64,000 nt of DNA from Symbiodinium kawagutii (lineage: Eukaryota; Sar; Dinophyceae; Suessiales; Symbiodiniaceae). Below are positions 12,420 through 24,183 of this stretch, one piece after another. Under the pieces are notes generated by a model. The model worked only from the letters and a program-made list of their open reading frames with translations. It was not told where the DNA came from and did no database searches. The stretch lies in NCBI GenBank assembly GCA_009767595.1, contig VSDK01023792.1, forward strand, positions 413,173-477,172, read 5' to 3'. Position 1 is the first letter of the stretch, and each line of letters starts with the position of its first letter. The position numbers were made by a program, and so were the translations under genes.

Positions 12420-12875
12420 CTGGACCAAAACATGGAACTGGAGGCCAGCGGTAGGTGACGAAAGCTAGCATTGAAAAAGACTTGACTGAAAAACACACAA
12501 CGATAAAACATGCATTCATTTTGTTGAAGAGAACCGCAACGTGCAATGACCCTGGGAGGAATTGAGCCTGGTGGGCGGGGGCAATAATCAAGTTGTTCAA
12601 TTATTTGTGACTTTTGGAGGTCTTGTCCCTGCCAATTACTTGCTAAAGCAAGAGCAACTTCAGCTAGCTGACGCTAGCTTTTGTGATCAGTCTGGCCCCG
12701 TTGCATCCAATAGGATTGTTCATTTGGTCTGTATTCCATGTCTTTGGGGTTACACCCTTTTTTCGTATTTGTTTCTTGTAAGAAGTTCCAACTCCCTGAT
12801 AGCTCCTTAGTAAAAACATTGTTCAACTTTAACATGGACCTGGCATTGCATGCTTCATCGTTCCTTTTCGAGCAG

Positions 12876-12968
12876 AAACCTGCCACTGCATCGTTACGAC
12901 TCGCCGCCGTCGTGGCCGACACGATGTGTTTCCAAGAGCTGCGAGAACTCAAAGCGTTCATGGCCTGG
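12876..12968. CDS. Exon candidate, strand unclear
   Basis: A GC-rich island with proper borders in both directions. Plus: AGCAG acceptor to a GC donor CCTG/GCTAAGT, reading for example LRLAAVVADTMCFQELRELK. Minus (12880-12968): CACTTAG acceptor to GGCAG/GTTTCT, reading AMNALSSRSSWKHIVSATTA. Only one can be real. Plus has the better hydrophobic pattern, minus the better GT donor. Confidence 0.35.
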
Positions 12969-13619
12969 CTAAGTGCAATGTCAGGACCGTTCTTGGAGAA
13001 AAAAATCATGTCATAAGAAGATTTGTTACATGGCTTTATGGTTTGTGAATGGCTACTAATGGTCAATATGGTTTATGGTTTATGAATGGTTCGCAAGATT
13101 CTGTGCAACTGTTCAACATCGTTGATGAAGAACGGTTGATTAATGGCTGCTAATGGTCAATAAACCCAACAAACCAACACACTCAAACAACAACATAGGA
13201 GCAAATTGATGCATTTTAGCTAGTGTTGCCGTCTCCGATTTTGATCCAAGCAATTGTGAGGGTTGAAAGCAAATACAGAGCACATGCAGTACATGGTGGG
13301 AACCCTAGACCACCCAACAACGTTCTTTCATTAGGAAACAAGCAGAAATCACAGGCACCCCAATTGAATCCATGTAAAGTTCTCCCTTAGTTTACACTGC
13401 GTACCTCTTAAGTTACGCATCGTTTCACCTATTGACAATTGTGCTGGGCTGGTTTGAGGATAGCTTTAGCCACGGAAACTGCCAGCAGAAGCTCTGTTTT
13501 CCCACTGTGATCGCAGTTACCAGCGGCTTGACGTACGGAATGAACGTTTGAACTGCATTGAACCACATTGAACCTTGAAAATCATCCAGTTGGATCTGCA
13601 TTCAACGTCTTTGTGACAT

Positions 13620-14230
13620 ACATCGACTGCTTTGAAAGCGCAGCTCCCAGACCCTTGTGTCAAAACGATGGGTGTCGTGATGCTGCTGCTGTGTTGCAGC
13701 TGGACCTGCAGGGGTTCCCCTATGTGGTCTCCGAGGGAACTCAAAAGACGTCCACGCGTCTTGCAGAAAGTCAGCCACCCTGACAGTGGAGGCGAAGCTG
13801 CTGACTTTGTGGCTGCCGCCACCTAACGGGAGATGGCCACATGGGGCAGCATCTATAGCAAGCTTCTCCTCAACTCTGCAACCCTGAGAAGTGCCACTGT
13901 GCTGCTTGGAGCTCCAGACCCTAATGGGCGCTGGGCAAAGGTCCTCAGTGGCTGGGCTGAAGTGTGCCTCGCGAGACCACAGAGATCCTCAGCGTGCCTT
14001 TCTAAAGGCTTTCTCCCACTACAGCAAGCCTTGTACAGGGAAGGAATGAAGGAGCTGGCAGCAGTCCTTGTCACCGACCAGTGCTGGAGAAGATGAAGCC
14101 CCGCAGCTGAAGGAATCTGAATTGCAGTAGGAGGAACCGCAAAGGAACTGCTCTTCCCAGCGCCACCAAGAAGGTCAAGGTTTGGTCCACAACGAGCACC
14201 AAGCCATGGGAGGTTCACTGAAGCTTTGTC
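13620..14230. other. GC-rich island with broken frames
   Basis: About 600 bases are markedly GC-richer than both flanks, yet no frame on either strand runs through. Plus frames of 60-90 codons (for example one beginning MATWGSIYSKLLLNSATLRS at 13833) and minus frames of 100-130 codons overlap and are cut by stops. No clean splice borders were found. It may be a decayed retrocopy or transposon fragment, or several overlapping exons of unknown strand. Confidence 0.4.
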
Positions 14231-14915
14231 TACGGTAGGTCTCGGTCCAATCAAAGCGCGTCGACCGCAAGTCCTGGAGAATGCGTTTTCCAGATCAAAT
14301 CCTTTGTGAAAGAAATATCAACAACCAATGCTTAGAAACAACATTTGTGGGATTCCCTGGGTATCTTAACAACATTAAACAGCTTAGAAACAACATCCCC
14401 GGGTTACATAAACAACATTGAACCACCAACAATCCTGATAATCCTGAGATATCCTGAGATACTGGGACCAACCAATTGGATGACAGTCCTGCTCGTATCA
14501 AGCAATACTAGTCCCTCCGATGAAACCGGCTACAGTATTCCTGTTGAAGCCTGGCGCGAAGCGCCAGTACCCCCGTACCCACCATAGGTGGCCAAGAGTT
14601 TCAGTGCTGAATGGTTTCCTTTGAGACATCAAGAAATAGTGCCATAAATGGTTTCAATATGTTTCAATATCAATGGTTTCTCATTAAAAGCTTGAATATT
14701 ACTGGATATTGCGGGCTTTATCGTTCACCATTATTCATGACCCAAGAATGATGGTTTCACACTATGAATGGTTCATTGTATGCATGATCGTGGTGGCTTA
14801 ATTGCAGCATTCATCTGCATTAATAGTGAAGTGAAGCTATTCGGAAACATAAAACTGCAGCTACAATCAGGAATGACGATAGTGATGAGGACGTCAATTA
14901 CTAAGAAGGTGAACA

Positions 14916-14926
14916 ATGATGATGCC

Positions 14927-15010
<84 letters not shown>

Positions 15011-15013
15011 AAC

Positions 15014-15073
<60 letters not shown>

Positions 15074-15076
15074 AAC

Positions 15077-15122
<46 letters not shown>
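14916..15122. repeat. Long (ATG)n microsatellite
   Basis: About 207 bp of ATG repeat, interrupted twice by the same AACG variant near 15010 and 15073, about 63 bp apart. It produces poly-Asp, poly-Met, poly-Ser, poly-His and poly-Ile frames, none meaningful. The repeated interruption suggests growth by duplication of a 63-bp block. Confidence 0.97.
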
Positions 15123-15324
15123 GTTGCATAGCCATGCCAAACTGAACAGTTCCCACCATTGAAATATGGTTTGCATTTGTCTGTTTTGATTGAGGGCTGA
15201 TGACGGTGGTTGACAACAAGAAATGGACAGCAACCATCTGTCCATGTTGTTGATGTGCTGATGCTGTTGACAAGATTAGATTGATTAGCCAACCATCATC
15301 GCCTGTAGCATCGGGCATAGGGTC

Positions 15325-18300
15325 CTGGCAAACAAGACCAGTGCCATCAAAGGCATGCAGAACTTCATCTTTGGACATCTGCACTGGCCCTCGCGAGGCT
15401 TCTTCCTGGAGAGGGGAAGAGAAGGGCTGTGAGGAACCGGAACTCACTTGATCAAACGTGTTCCATTTACCTCCTATGTAAACTGATCCTATAAAATCCT
15501 ATGATATCCTATCTGCTCCCATCTAATCCGGTCTACCTGCATACTATCTACTTCTCCATTTTATGTGCCTATATCTCATGTTTCCAGGTCTGCATGGGTA
15601 ACCCATTACAACTTCATAACGGCCTCACCAAGGGCTGTGATCGGTAAGGGAACCATGCGCGATGGACGAATCACAAACGAATGCTAGTCTTATTTTCCCC
15701 CGTATGTGTCCGTATGACATTGGCCTATCTGTCAACCATTCACTCAATCTTTCAATCATTTTGCTTTTCATACTGGATTCTCACCAGTGTACTGTACTCC
15801 CTAAATATCCGGAAATGACACGATTTCTACACTGTAAATCCACCTGGGCAGTAGATCTAGTTGCAAATGCCATCCCACTTGGTAGACCTTGGTACCTCAC
15901 AAAAACACAGGCTCACCAGCTCCTCCGAGTTTCCGGTAAGCATCAGCAGCCGGCCCCCAGGAGACAGCAAACTCGCCATCACTTTGGCAGCGGCCACAGC
16001 ATCCACCTGATACCTTGCAATCTCCAAAAGCTGTCATGGTTTGAAATATCAAGGAATATTATAAGGTGGTTTCTTAAAATGCAGGACCAACAAAAATATG
16101 GCTGATCTATTACTATAGAATGGTCAATATTGGTTGGTGGTCTAAACTCCTATGAAAAATATTCTGGATGGTGGTTGAACCACCCCTATGAAACATATGA
16201 TTAGTCAACGAATTTACCATTTGGCAAGACATGTGGGATAATGAAAAATGTTAAAACCCACCGACCAGAATATCTTAGGGAAGTACAAGACTCAAATATC
16301 TGTTGGTAAGTGAAAAAATATCCACGCACACACACTCATCTTCAAGCAAAGCAGAGAAGGGAAACACCATTGGGCAATGATGAAACATAATCAAGGCCTC
16401 ATTGTGGACGAAATAGAAAAAGTTCCTTCAGCACACATACGTAGATACAAACAGTGGAAGCACTGGCAGTCGAAAATGAAATCAAACTGCCAAGTACCTG
16501 CGCAAAGACCAACAAGAACATTGGAAAGCCCAGATTGGACTGGATCCAAGACATGTAAGAAAAACACTGTTCCTAGTGTTCAGTTCACAAAGGCGTGCGG
16601 GTTGGGTCAAGTGCCAAAAGTTGTGAGGATGTATGCTGTGTAAACATCTATCATCATTCAACTCAAATACAGTCTTACGCATGTTGATGCGTATGGACAA
16701 TTTGAATGCGTTTTACCTTCACTAGTCAATGGGTGTAGCCAATGACACAGCATTCGGATTCGTTGACTGAATGACGGCGCACCTAATATGCACTATCCTG
16801 TTGCGGTATAGCAATTCCGCGGGTTGAATGATCCAACTACTGCTTGGTTGCCAGGTCTCATCCGTTCAAATTCAAGCGAAACTGGTAGGTCTGCATGCAG
16901 GGCATGAACTGCAACAACATTGAGGCTTTGAAATTGAAAGGGTACATATCCAATCTGACATGTCTCAGCAACCAGGACAGGCTGTTCAAAACACAACCCT
17001 TAGGAAAAAGGAGCAACAGCAACATGCAGCAACAAATCAAATTAGAAAGACAATTCACATACTAAATAGATCTAAATATCCATGATCAACCGGCCGTTTT
17101 GAAGCAACTAACCTCAAACATCTCATTACTAATAATCAGTTTAGCAGCAAGGAAGAGCTGTTTGAAGGCTGTTTGTCAGCACCTGCCTCCATCAAGGAGG
17201 GCAATATCTGCCTGGCGTAGCTCTAGAATGTCAGCGCACAGCACCTGTCAGACCCGTCAGACCCATCTATGGTGCCACAGCTCTCAAGCAAAGGCGACCC
17301 CAAGCTGGACTAAGCAACCTCTGGGCCTTCTCTTCACCACTCTTAGTAGGATCCATCAGAATCCTCTTCAGAGGACAGAAGTCAACTAAGCCGTACTTCC
17401 CATGATGAAATGATCATAGTCTGACTCCAATTCCCAGATTCTGCAAGCAAATCAAGGGAAAAAAACGAGGAAACTCCAAGATGTTGATATCCAATTCGCC
17501 CATGCCCACGGAACAACCAATTTTCTCAGATTTCTTTTGTGAACCACGGAGAGCCCATTCCTAATAGTATCTGGCACTCAGAACTCTAACGAAAACAACA
17601 AATTACTGGAGAGATCCAAAGGGGACACGTGACTTCGGTGTTTGTCCTTGTTCATCCCAACAGTTGACGAACAAATCACGTTATCTAATTATTGTTGCAT
17701 CACCGTGTAACATCAGTTCTCCATACTTCACGCTGATACTGGCTTGACAGGAATCACAATATTCTTCCGACTTCCAATCACCGTCTTGGGAAATGTGCCC
17801 ACATTGTGTAGATGTTTGTGTTGTGCTTTTGCGGAAAAGAGTGGCACTTTGCACTTTTTTGCGACAATGAGGCTAAAGACTACCTAGTCAGTGGCCAACC
17901 CATCGCATATGATACCAGTGATCAATGAAACCTAATCAGATATCGTATTCACTGCTCATTAGCTAGTAAGTTAAACTCACGCTTGAGGTTTTAGTCTTAT
18001 GGTATTGCGGCTGATGTTGTTCTAGGTTTTTACAGTTTCAGGTTTCAGGCTTGACTTGTGGGCAGTGTTGCACATTGAAGATCAACTAACACTGTCCTGG
18101 AGGATTTGTAGATGCGCACCTGCAGTCTAAAGCAACGTTAGGGTTGCAGCGAATCACCCACCAACGCTCTTGACAGACCCTGTGCACCTGCCATGCACTT
18201 TTCCTGGATGAGTGCATCTCCAGATCTTTCAGAGCTGATATGCTGATGTCCACTGCTTCCTGGACGATGTCAACGCCACAAACAAAGTCGAAGCCATGCT

Positions 18301-19056
18301 GTGCCAAAGCCACCAAATTCTCACCTCAGAAGCTATGGTGTCACCGAAACGACGATTGCGTGGAGACATCAACAAGGACAACCCCAAGGACCACGCGGCC
18401 AGGGAGCTGAAAGTGGACAATTGTTGTTGGTGGAGATGAATTGTGAAGTCATCCGTTGAGGACCCCAATTCTCACAAGAGCATTCCAACCTATATACAAA
18501 ACGTCGGCCATAGTCGCAACACCCACAAACATCCACAAACACCGTCTACCTATGCCCAAATACATGACTTTTTCTATTCTTCAAGGCAACCATCACATGC
18601 CGAAAGGATCAGCATCCCTGGCCCAAGCCTTGTTGACTATTCGTAGCCACTCTTGAGTATTGCCAACCTGGCTACACTGGTAACTACGGGTACTGTATTT
18701 GTTCGTTTTAACTATCATTTCTCAAACTCCGACCTCATCAATCATCAACCTCAGCCATTCCGAGTCATCACCACTATCAGCCCACAACCATTGTAAACAT
18801 TTATCAACCGTTATCAAATTTATCAGCCACTATCCACTATCAACCATGCTTAATTAAACTTCACCCATCAGTCAGAGTCACCAGTGCCACATCCCAACTC
18901 CAAAGCTCGACCACCAGGGCTGACGGTCGCCAGGAAGTCTTGCAGTTGCGACGCTGGCAGATGGCTGCGCCAGGGCAACTGCTGGCTGGCGGAGGAGCAG
19001 TCGGCACCACGCGGCAAATGTGGTGCATAGGACCCTGGGCCAGTCCAACGCTCAAG
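15325..19056 (-). CDS. SAM-dependent methyltransferase (class I fold), partial, six exons
   Basis: Transfers a methyl group from S-adenosylmethionine to an unidentified small molecule. Exons in order on the minus strand: 19056-18882, 18324-18188, 17244-17187, 16497-16449, 16013-15917 and 15405-15325; all phases match. The joined protein (about 200 residues) shows motif I LELGCGTGENLVALA split by intron 1, the acidic GVDI of the second strand, CADIL, the strand-4 block FDFIFDCQCFHCL and the post-IV SPGGRLLMLTGN. The tail GPVQMSKDEVLHAFDGTGLV matches the late helix of thiopurine- and trans-aconitate-type methyltransferases. Intron 3 needs a GC donor (GGAG/GCAGGT) and the last visible intron a GA donor. 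The start exon (beyond 19056) and the short C-terminal exon (below 15325) were not found. No targeting peptide can be judged. Confidence 0.85.
16134..16290. repeat. Dispersed repeat, copy 2 of 2
   Basis: Counterpart of 7623-7790 with the shared blocks GGTGGTTGAACCACCCCTATG, ACCATTTGGCAA and CCGACCAGAATATCTTAGGG. It lies inside an intron of the methyltransferase gene, next to the exon at 16013. A nearby GGTGGTTTCTTAAAAT at 16064 resembles one arm of foldback family 1. Confidence 0.55.
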
Positions 19057-20439
19057 CTGCAAGAATAAAACCCGACAGTGATACAAAAACTGCCTTAAGA
19101 AGATCTTGAAGACTACGTTTGCCATCATGTATACCCATATATATACGTATATATATATATATATTGATTTACATACATATTAAAAAAATATACGTGTATG
19201 ATATACTTTGATGTGACATGTATAAGATCGACTCGTCCAGGCAGAACCAGCATTTGTGGTTTGGGAAGCAAAGAATGTGCAGGTCAGCGGCTCTACAGCC
19301 TGAGCATCGGTTGAGAACAACAGTTTTGTATGGCGCCACATGTGTTGTATGCAGAAACTCATGCTGACACACGTTGAGGATATGGCTGGGGGGAGGGGAT
19401 ATGGCTGGCTGAAGGCATAACCTTTGTAACAAGAGACGTTTCAGTACAGCGGACCTTACCAAAGTGGATTCCACATTAACAGCCTTCCACCAAGGCATGC
19501 AAATGCATGCAGATCTTTCAACCCAAGCTTGCCTTGATAGAAGCCAATCCACTTGTCCCGTCGAAGCCAGTCCGACATCAGCTAGCTACACTGAATGGCG
19601 GCTCACAAGCAATCTTCATGCTTGCGAGTGAGGCTGAGTGAGCTAAATCCCTGGGATTTGAGCCGTAGACGAAACAAGCGGGTCTGAGTCGGCATGGTCA
19701 AACTCACCTTCTCATGAGCCATGATCCCTCTCAGCACGTCAGTCTTTGAATAGTCTTGTACGACTTAGTGCTCAAACATAAGTTTCCAAAATCATCAATG
19801 GTGAGCACCCCCATACCCCCAAACAAACTGCTCCGAAATGGTAACCTTCCCTTGTGTGAAAACCATCAATCATTTGTGATAAGTGGTTCACAGATATAAG
19901 TCCACGTCTCTACTCATCTTGTTTGTTACATCAACTGTTGAGGTACCATAAACTGTGTACCTTCCCACCTATCCCTCCAAATGTCCAGGTTTTTTTCCCC
20001 TTGGAACACCTTGGAACACCATAAGTTTCTTGGGGAGCACAATCGGCCGCATCGCCACCGGCCGTGGGTATCCCAGGCGCCTTGAGCAATGTCCGGCGTT
20101 TCCACGAGGCATCACCTTCAAAAGCACGGGGAAGAAATGGCTTCAACCTGGTGTCCTCGTTGAACCATGGAAAGGAAACCTTGTGCCCACCCAATGCTAA
20201 ACTTCTGAGTATGAGCTGGCTAGTTGATGGCTGATGATGGTTGATGATGGTTGCTGATGGTTGATACTGGTTGTTGATGGTTGATGATGGTTGATGAGGG
20301 TTGATGATGGTTGATGATGGTTGATGATATTTGATGATGTATGATAGTGGTTGAAAAAAATATTTGATGATATTTGATGATATATGATAGTGGTTGATGA
20401 TACCTAATATTTGATGATAGTTGATGATAGTTGATGATA

Positions 20440-20493
<54 letters not shown>

Positions 20494-20845
20494 CCTACCC
20501 AATCAACGAGATCGTTGGCTGGTCACGCGTTGCTGAGTCGACGACTTGAATGCTCACCAACCTGCACAAATCGGGGATGCGTGGAGCCAGAGGTTGTGCC
20601 AAGAAGGGATGTGTCAAGTGGACTATAGGTTATACCATAGATTCATGGTGGTCGTGAAAATGGTGAAACATGGCCAATCCAGCTCTCGGTGAAACCACAG
20701 GAGACTGGATACCCAGAATTTGCAAGCTGAATGGTGATCCATAACTGACAACAGGTACTTACCATCTGCCCATGCTGCTGTTCATCAAGGATTTTGCTGG
20801 ACTGAGAACGACATCTCGGGACGAACGCACAAAGTTTTTGCCTCG
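19057..20845. other. No firm exon; expected site of the methyltransferase 5' end
   Basis: The first exon of the methyltransferase should lie here or further right, but no match was recognised. An AT run at 19136-19165, degenerate TTGATGATGG repeats (20220-20430) and (ATG)n at 20433-20492 are present. A GC-rich island at 20040-20170 reads open on both strands (plus includes RLEQCPAFPRGITFKSTGKK; minus includes FLPRAFEGDASWKRRTLLKA) without clear borders. Confidence 0.4.
20220..20492. repeat. TTGATGATGG repeats grading into (ATG)n
   Basis: About 210 bp of degenerate TTGATGATGG/TTGATGATA units merge into a pure (ATG)n tract at 20433-20492. This suggests the microsatellite grew from the longer unit. 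Confidence 0.9.
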
Positions 20846-21006
20846 CTCAAGGTTTGCTGCGTGATGTCAATGGCATCCTGGCGGCCGTCTCAGCGGGTGG
20901 AGCTCTACTGACCGGTGCCGCTGTCTGCCACCATTGCAACGCTTCGGCCCCTGGGGTCCTGGAACAACTGGTGTCGAATGGCAGCCGTCACCTTAAGCTG
21001 CAGTGA
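20834..21006. CDS. GC-rich exon candidate, strand unclear
   Basis: Plus: an open frame of more than 50 codons with GLLRDVNGILAAVSAGGALL and CHHCNASAPGVLEQL, ending at a TGA at 21004, could be a terminal exon. Minus: after an acceptor CACTGCAG at the right edge the frame IRHQLFQDPRGRSVAMVADS runs 31 codons to a stop. The plus frame is longer and uninterrupted, with an Ala/Gly-rich segment that could be membrane-associated. No family is recognised. Confidence 0.35.
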
Positions 21007-22396
21007 ACGGCCGCCAATAGATGAATTCTATTGAATGAACTGGTTTTCCCGGCGCCGTTTGTATCATACAAAGTTGCATTGACATCCATACATTGCTCTA
21101 CATGCCATTGCATGACCTTACATTACACAACCTTGCTTTACATTACACATTACATTACCATGCAGTGTAGTTTAACAAATAACACAACCTGACACAAATC
21201 AGTGCTTTAAAAAGATGATACAACATACAGTCATATGGTGCTAAACATGTTGTTTAGAAAACGTATTGAGACCGAACGAAAGGTTACAATCGGGGTCCGT
21301 AATTACAGGTAAACAAACAAAAGGCAAAACTTGAATGCTTGGATTGCTTGGATGCATCCGCAGTTTATATACACTCAAATGATGAATTTCTGCTGGAGCT
21401 ATCATCGCCCCTTGTTGTGTTTCCCTTAGCTCCATTGACTACGTAATTATTTGGACCTGACATGATCTGATGTTTCTTTTTGAATTACCTGCATGTAGAA
21501 CATTTGCTACGTCATGCAGTGTCTGGATCCCAGTGTTATGGAGGATTGGTTTTACTGAGACTCTACAGCTGGCTAGCTGTTCGGAGATGAGTTGCTGATC
21601 CCCAACAGGTGGATGGGTTCCCAGCTGTTGCAACAATGCCAGCTGGCAGAACCAATAGCACGTAGCAATGATCGATGAGGTGTACAGCAAAAAAAACTGC
21701 AACTGCGACTTGGATCCATCCCACTCTGATGGGACACGTTCCCGTATTTACTGAAACATCTGATATGTAGCCAGCGCTGAGCTGACACGCACCAAAAAAA
21801 ACGTGTGTTGGTGACAGACTCTCCCTATCCAGCAGTTTCAGCAATTCATTGTACTCCAAGCTACAAGATACAGCTGATTGAATAAACACTTGCTGCATGA
21901 ATAACAAGAAGCTTCACAAAAAGCAGCAACAGCAAAAGCAACTACAACAACAGCAGCAGTGACAACAACAGCATCAGCAACGGCGACAGCAACAGAAACA
22001 GCAATGGCAACAACAACCACAACATCTAAGGACTCCGCTGTAGTCAATATACAACGACAAATGTGACAACTCCTGCAGTTAGAGTGTGACCTGGCACATT
22101 GACCTCTACAATCTCTGCTTACACATCGGGGTTTCCACAGAAATCCGTTGCCCCACACGCTTGAGATGTGTTTTTTACATTACTGTAAACGGGGCTTGTA
22201 TGGCCAGCATCAGCCCCAGAAATCCTCACGGAGCTCAAGCTACACTTGGATAAGTAAACAATAATAGTGACATTGTGTTTCCTAGCCAAGGGCAGTCAAC
22301 ACAAAAGGTCTCATAAGAAATGCTTGCAAACAGTTTCAAGCAGGACGTGCAGGGTTATCCCCATTAGTACAGGTTTATCCCCAAAAGTTCAAGCAG
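21007..22396. other. No gene seen
   Basis: Short interspersed repeats only: TTACATTACA motifs (21110-21165) and a CAACAGCAACAG tract (21912-22022) that gives false Val/Ala or Gln-rich frames. Confidence 0.45.
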
Positions 22397-22502
22397 GTCG
22401 TTGCGATTACATGATCCAAATCGTTACTTGACAGCTCTGATCCACAGCATTGAGATCCCAACAGCTCCCGAGAAATGCACTGGGAGGATCATACGAGTCC
22501 TG
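22397..22502. CDS. Exon candidate, strand unclear
   Basis: Plus: an acceptor TTCAAGCAG, one base plus 35 codons (including NRYLTALIHSIEIPTAPEKC) and a good donor CTG/GTGAGC. Minus: an open frame containing RMILPVHFSGAVGISMLWIR that ends with a stop at about 22424 and could be a terminal exon. The plus reading has both splice sites and is slightly preferred. Confidence 0.35.
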
Positions 22503-23787
22503 GTGAGCTCACCCCCTGGCATGAGTTCGTGCATGAACCACTTGACGATATTTGTATTTGTCATGAACCACTTTGCGACTTGGGTGTGGTTTGGTCCCAC
22601 TTTCCCTGAATTAAACATAGACTGAGGTGCCTACGCCATCTGCAAACCCAGAACACTCCGTACTCCCAGAACGTGTCATAAACCTTACTGAGCTTTGGAA
22701 AGGTACTTTCAACCAACATCGGGATATTTCTGAATCAGTCAGGTAATGTCAATGCCGACAACCAACCAAGTCAAAACTCCGAACCAAGACCTGTGAATGT
22801 CACCTTTGATCTTCTGTATTAGCAGTATCAAAGTCATCATGGTCATCCCCATTCTCAAAAGAACATCACCATGTTTCACCACTATTCACCTTTGATTCAA
22901 CCACAACTTATTTGCCATGAGTTACCATGATAATCAAGCACTATTCACCATCATTAAGCACTACGAGTATCATTTACCATCATTAATTCGTTGCTTCTCA
23001 CCACCATCGAACCGTCATCACCAGCACCCGGTTCCGTTCCTGACATAGTTCAGCATTCGCTGCGCGGCCTTGTCAGCTGTGCAACCATGCGCTACCCGGC
23101 CCTGTGGTGGTCTCGGCGGTTGGTCCACTTATTATGTGGATTTTAGTATCTTCAAAAAAAATGCGGTAATAGTTGATTTTTTTTTTGATTCACGGTTTGT
23201 TCCACAAATAACATATCTGGACAGTTTGTCGCAACAACCTGTGATATGATATTCTATCTATGTGATATGACTTTTTATTTGAATTCTCTTTGTCACAACC
23301 ACCCGGATTTGTATCTTGTGACAGGATGGCACCTTACTTGGCCTATGATTTGTCACAACCGAGACCTGTTTTGTCTCTTCTTGGTACCTTATTTGGCTTA
23401 TGATTCGTTTCCAAAAGGATGTTGGATCATAAATGATGCTGAGCACACCATGTAGTGACAAGTGCATATATGAGATACCTATCATGACGCCCTGAAGTTT
23501 GGAATATGCGGGCCTAAGACATGGCCATAATGATTTGTCGAATAATCTTTGTGGCCGTGTCTTCTTCATTCTAATTCTAGGGTGCTATTATGTGCAATTT
23601 GTTCATCAAACGTACAGTAAATAAGACACACATCCCCAAAACGAAGACCCTGGAAGTAAGGAGTTTTGTGGGGTGCTTTCTACTGAACGGAACAGCGGAC
23701 ATCAGGATTTGCAGCATTGATTGTTTTCAACACTCAACTTTCAATGAGCATAGAATTGTCACATCAAAATCATGCCGGTGGCTACAG

Positions 23788-23851
23788 TTTGCTTCAAACT
23801 CTCGGCGCTTTCGTGCCCTGGTTGCGTTGGAAATCACCCGTGTCTTCTTGG
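23788..23851 (+). CDS. Internal exon, unknown protein
   Basis: The acceptor GTGGCTACAG and a consensus donor TTGG/GTAAGT enclose 21 codons plus one base (FASNSRRFRALVALEITRVF). The basic then hydrophobic pattern fits a helix. It is the first of a run of plus-strand exon candidates up to 30326. A direct join to 25939 would be out of phase, so an exon is missing or they are different genes. Confidence 0.5.
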
Positions 23852-23968
23852 GTAAGTCATCGACAAATTGTCAGTGGACTTTCGCGTCTCCAAGGCCCTG
23901 CTGATGTTTAAGTCATCCACCTTTGTCACTCACCCTTTGTGAAAGGCAAAGCAAGGTCGACTAATCAG

Positions 23969-24074
23969 GTGGCTAGGGGTCAATATTAAGCAACCAATAA
24001 TGGGGGAAACTAACCAGTAAGAATAGGGAAAACAATGGCTAATGATGGGGAACCAGGGGTATGGGATTTCGACC
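23969..24074 (-). repeat. Foldback family 2 copy
   Basis: Read on the minus strand it carries the family order: CCATACCCCTGGTTCCCC, CATTAGCCATTGTTTTCCC, then AATATTGACCCCTAGCCACC. The ends are near-complementary. Other copies: 26369, 35141, 58248 (interrupted) and 60987 (shortened). Confidence 0.7.
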
Positions 24075-24076
24075 AA

Positions 24077-24183
24077 GGATTAATAAACCCCTGGTTGATT
24101 AATAGGGGGGTATCCCACAAAAGCCTTGGTTTCCTTTTCAAATGGTGACACCCCCAATTAATCAACCAGGGGTTTATTATTCC
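24077..24183. repeat. Foldback element with about 33-bp arms
   Basis: The left arm 24077-24110 and right arm 24151-24183 are inverted copies centred on AATAAACCCCTGGTTGATTAAT, with few mismatches. The spacer contains CCTTGGTTTCC, complementary to the sequence just before the left arm. It abuts the family-2 copy at 23969-24074. Confidence 0.85.

Noticed and set aside
14768..15447. Long open frames of 125-224 codons on both strands around 15 kb
   Set aside because: They are poly-Asp, Met, Ser, His or Ile frames generated by the (ATG)n array.
16793..17058. Minus frame of about 67 codons between methyltransferase exons
   Set aside because: Low GC, no paired splice sites, and the exons on either side already join in phase without it.
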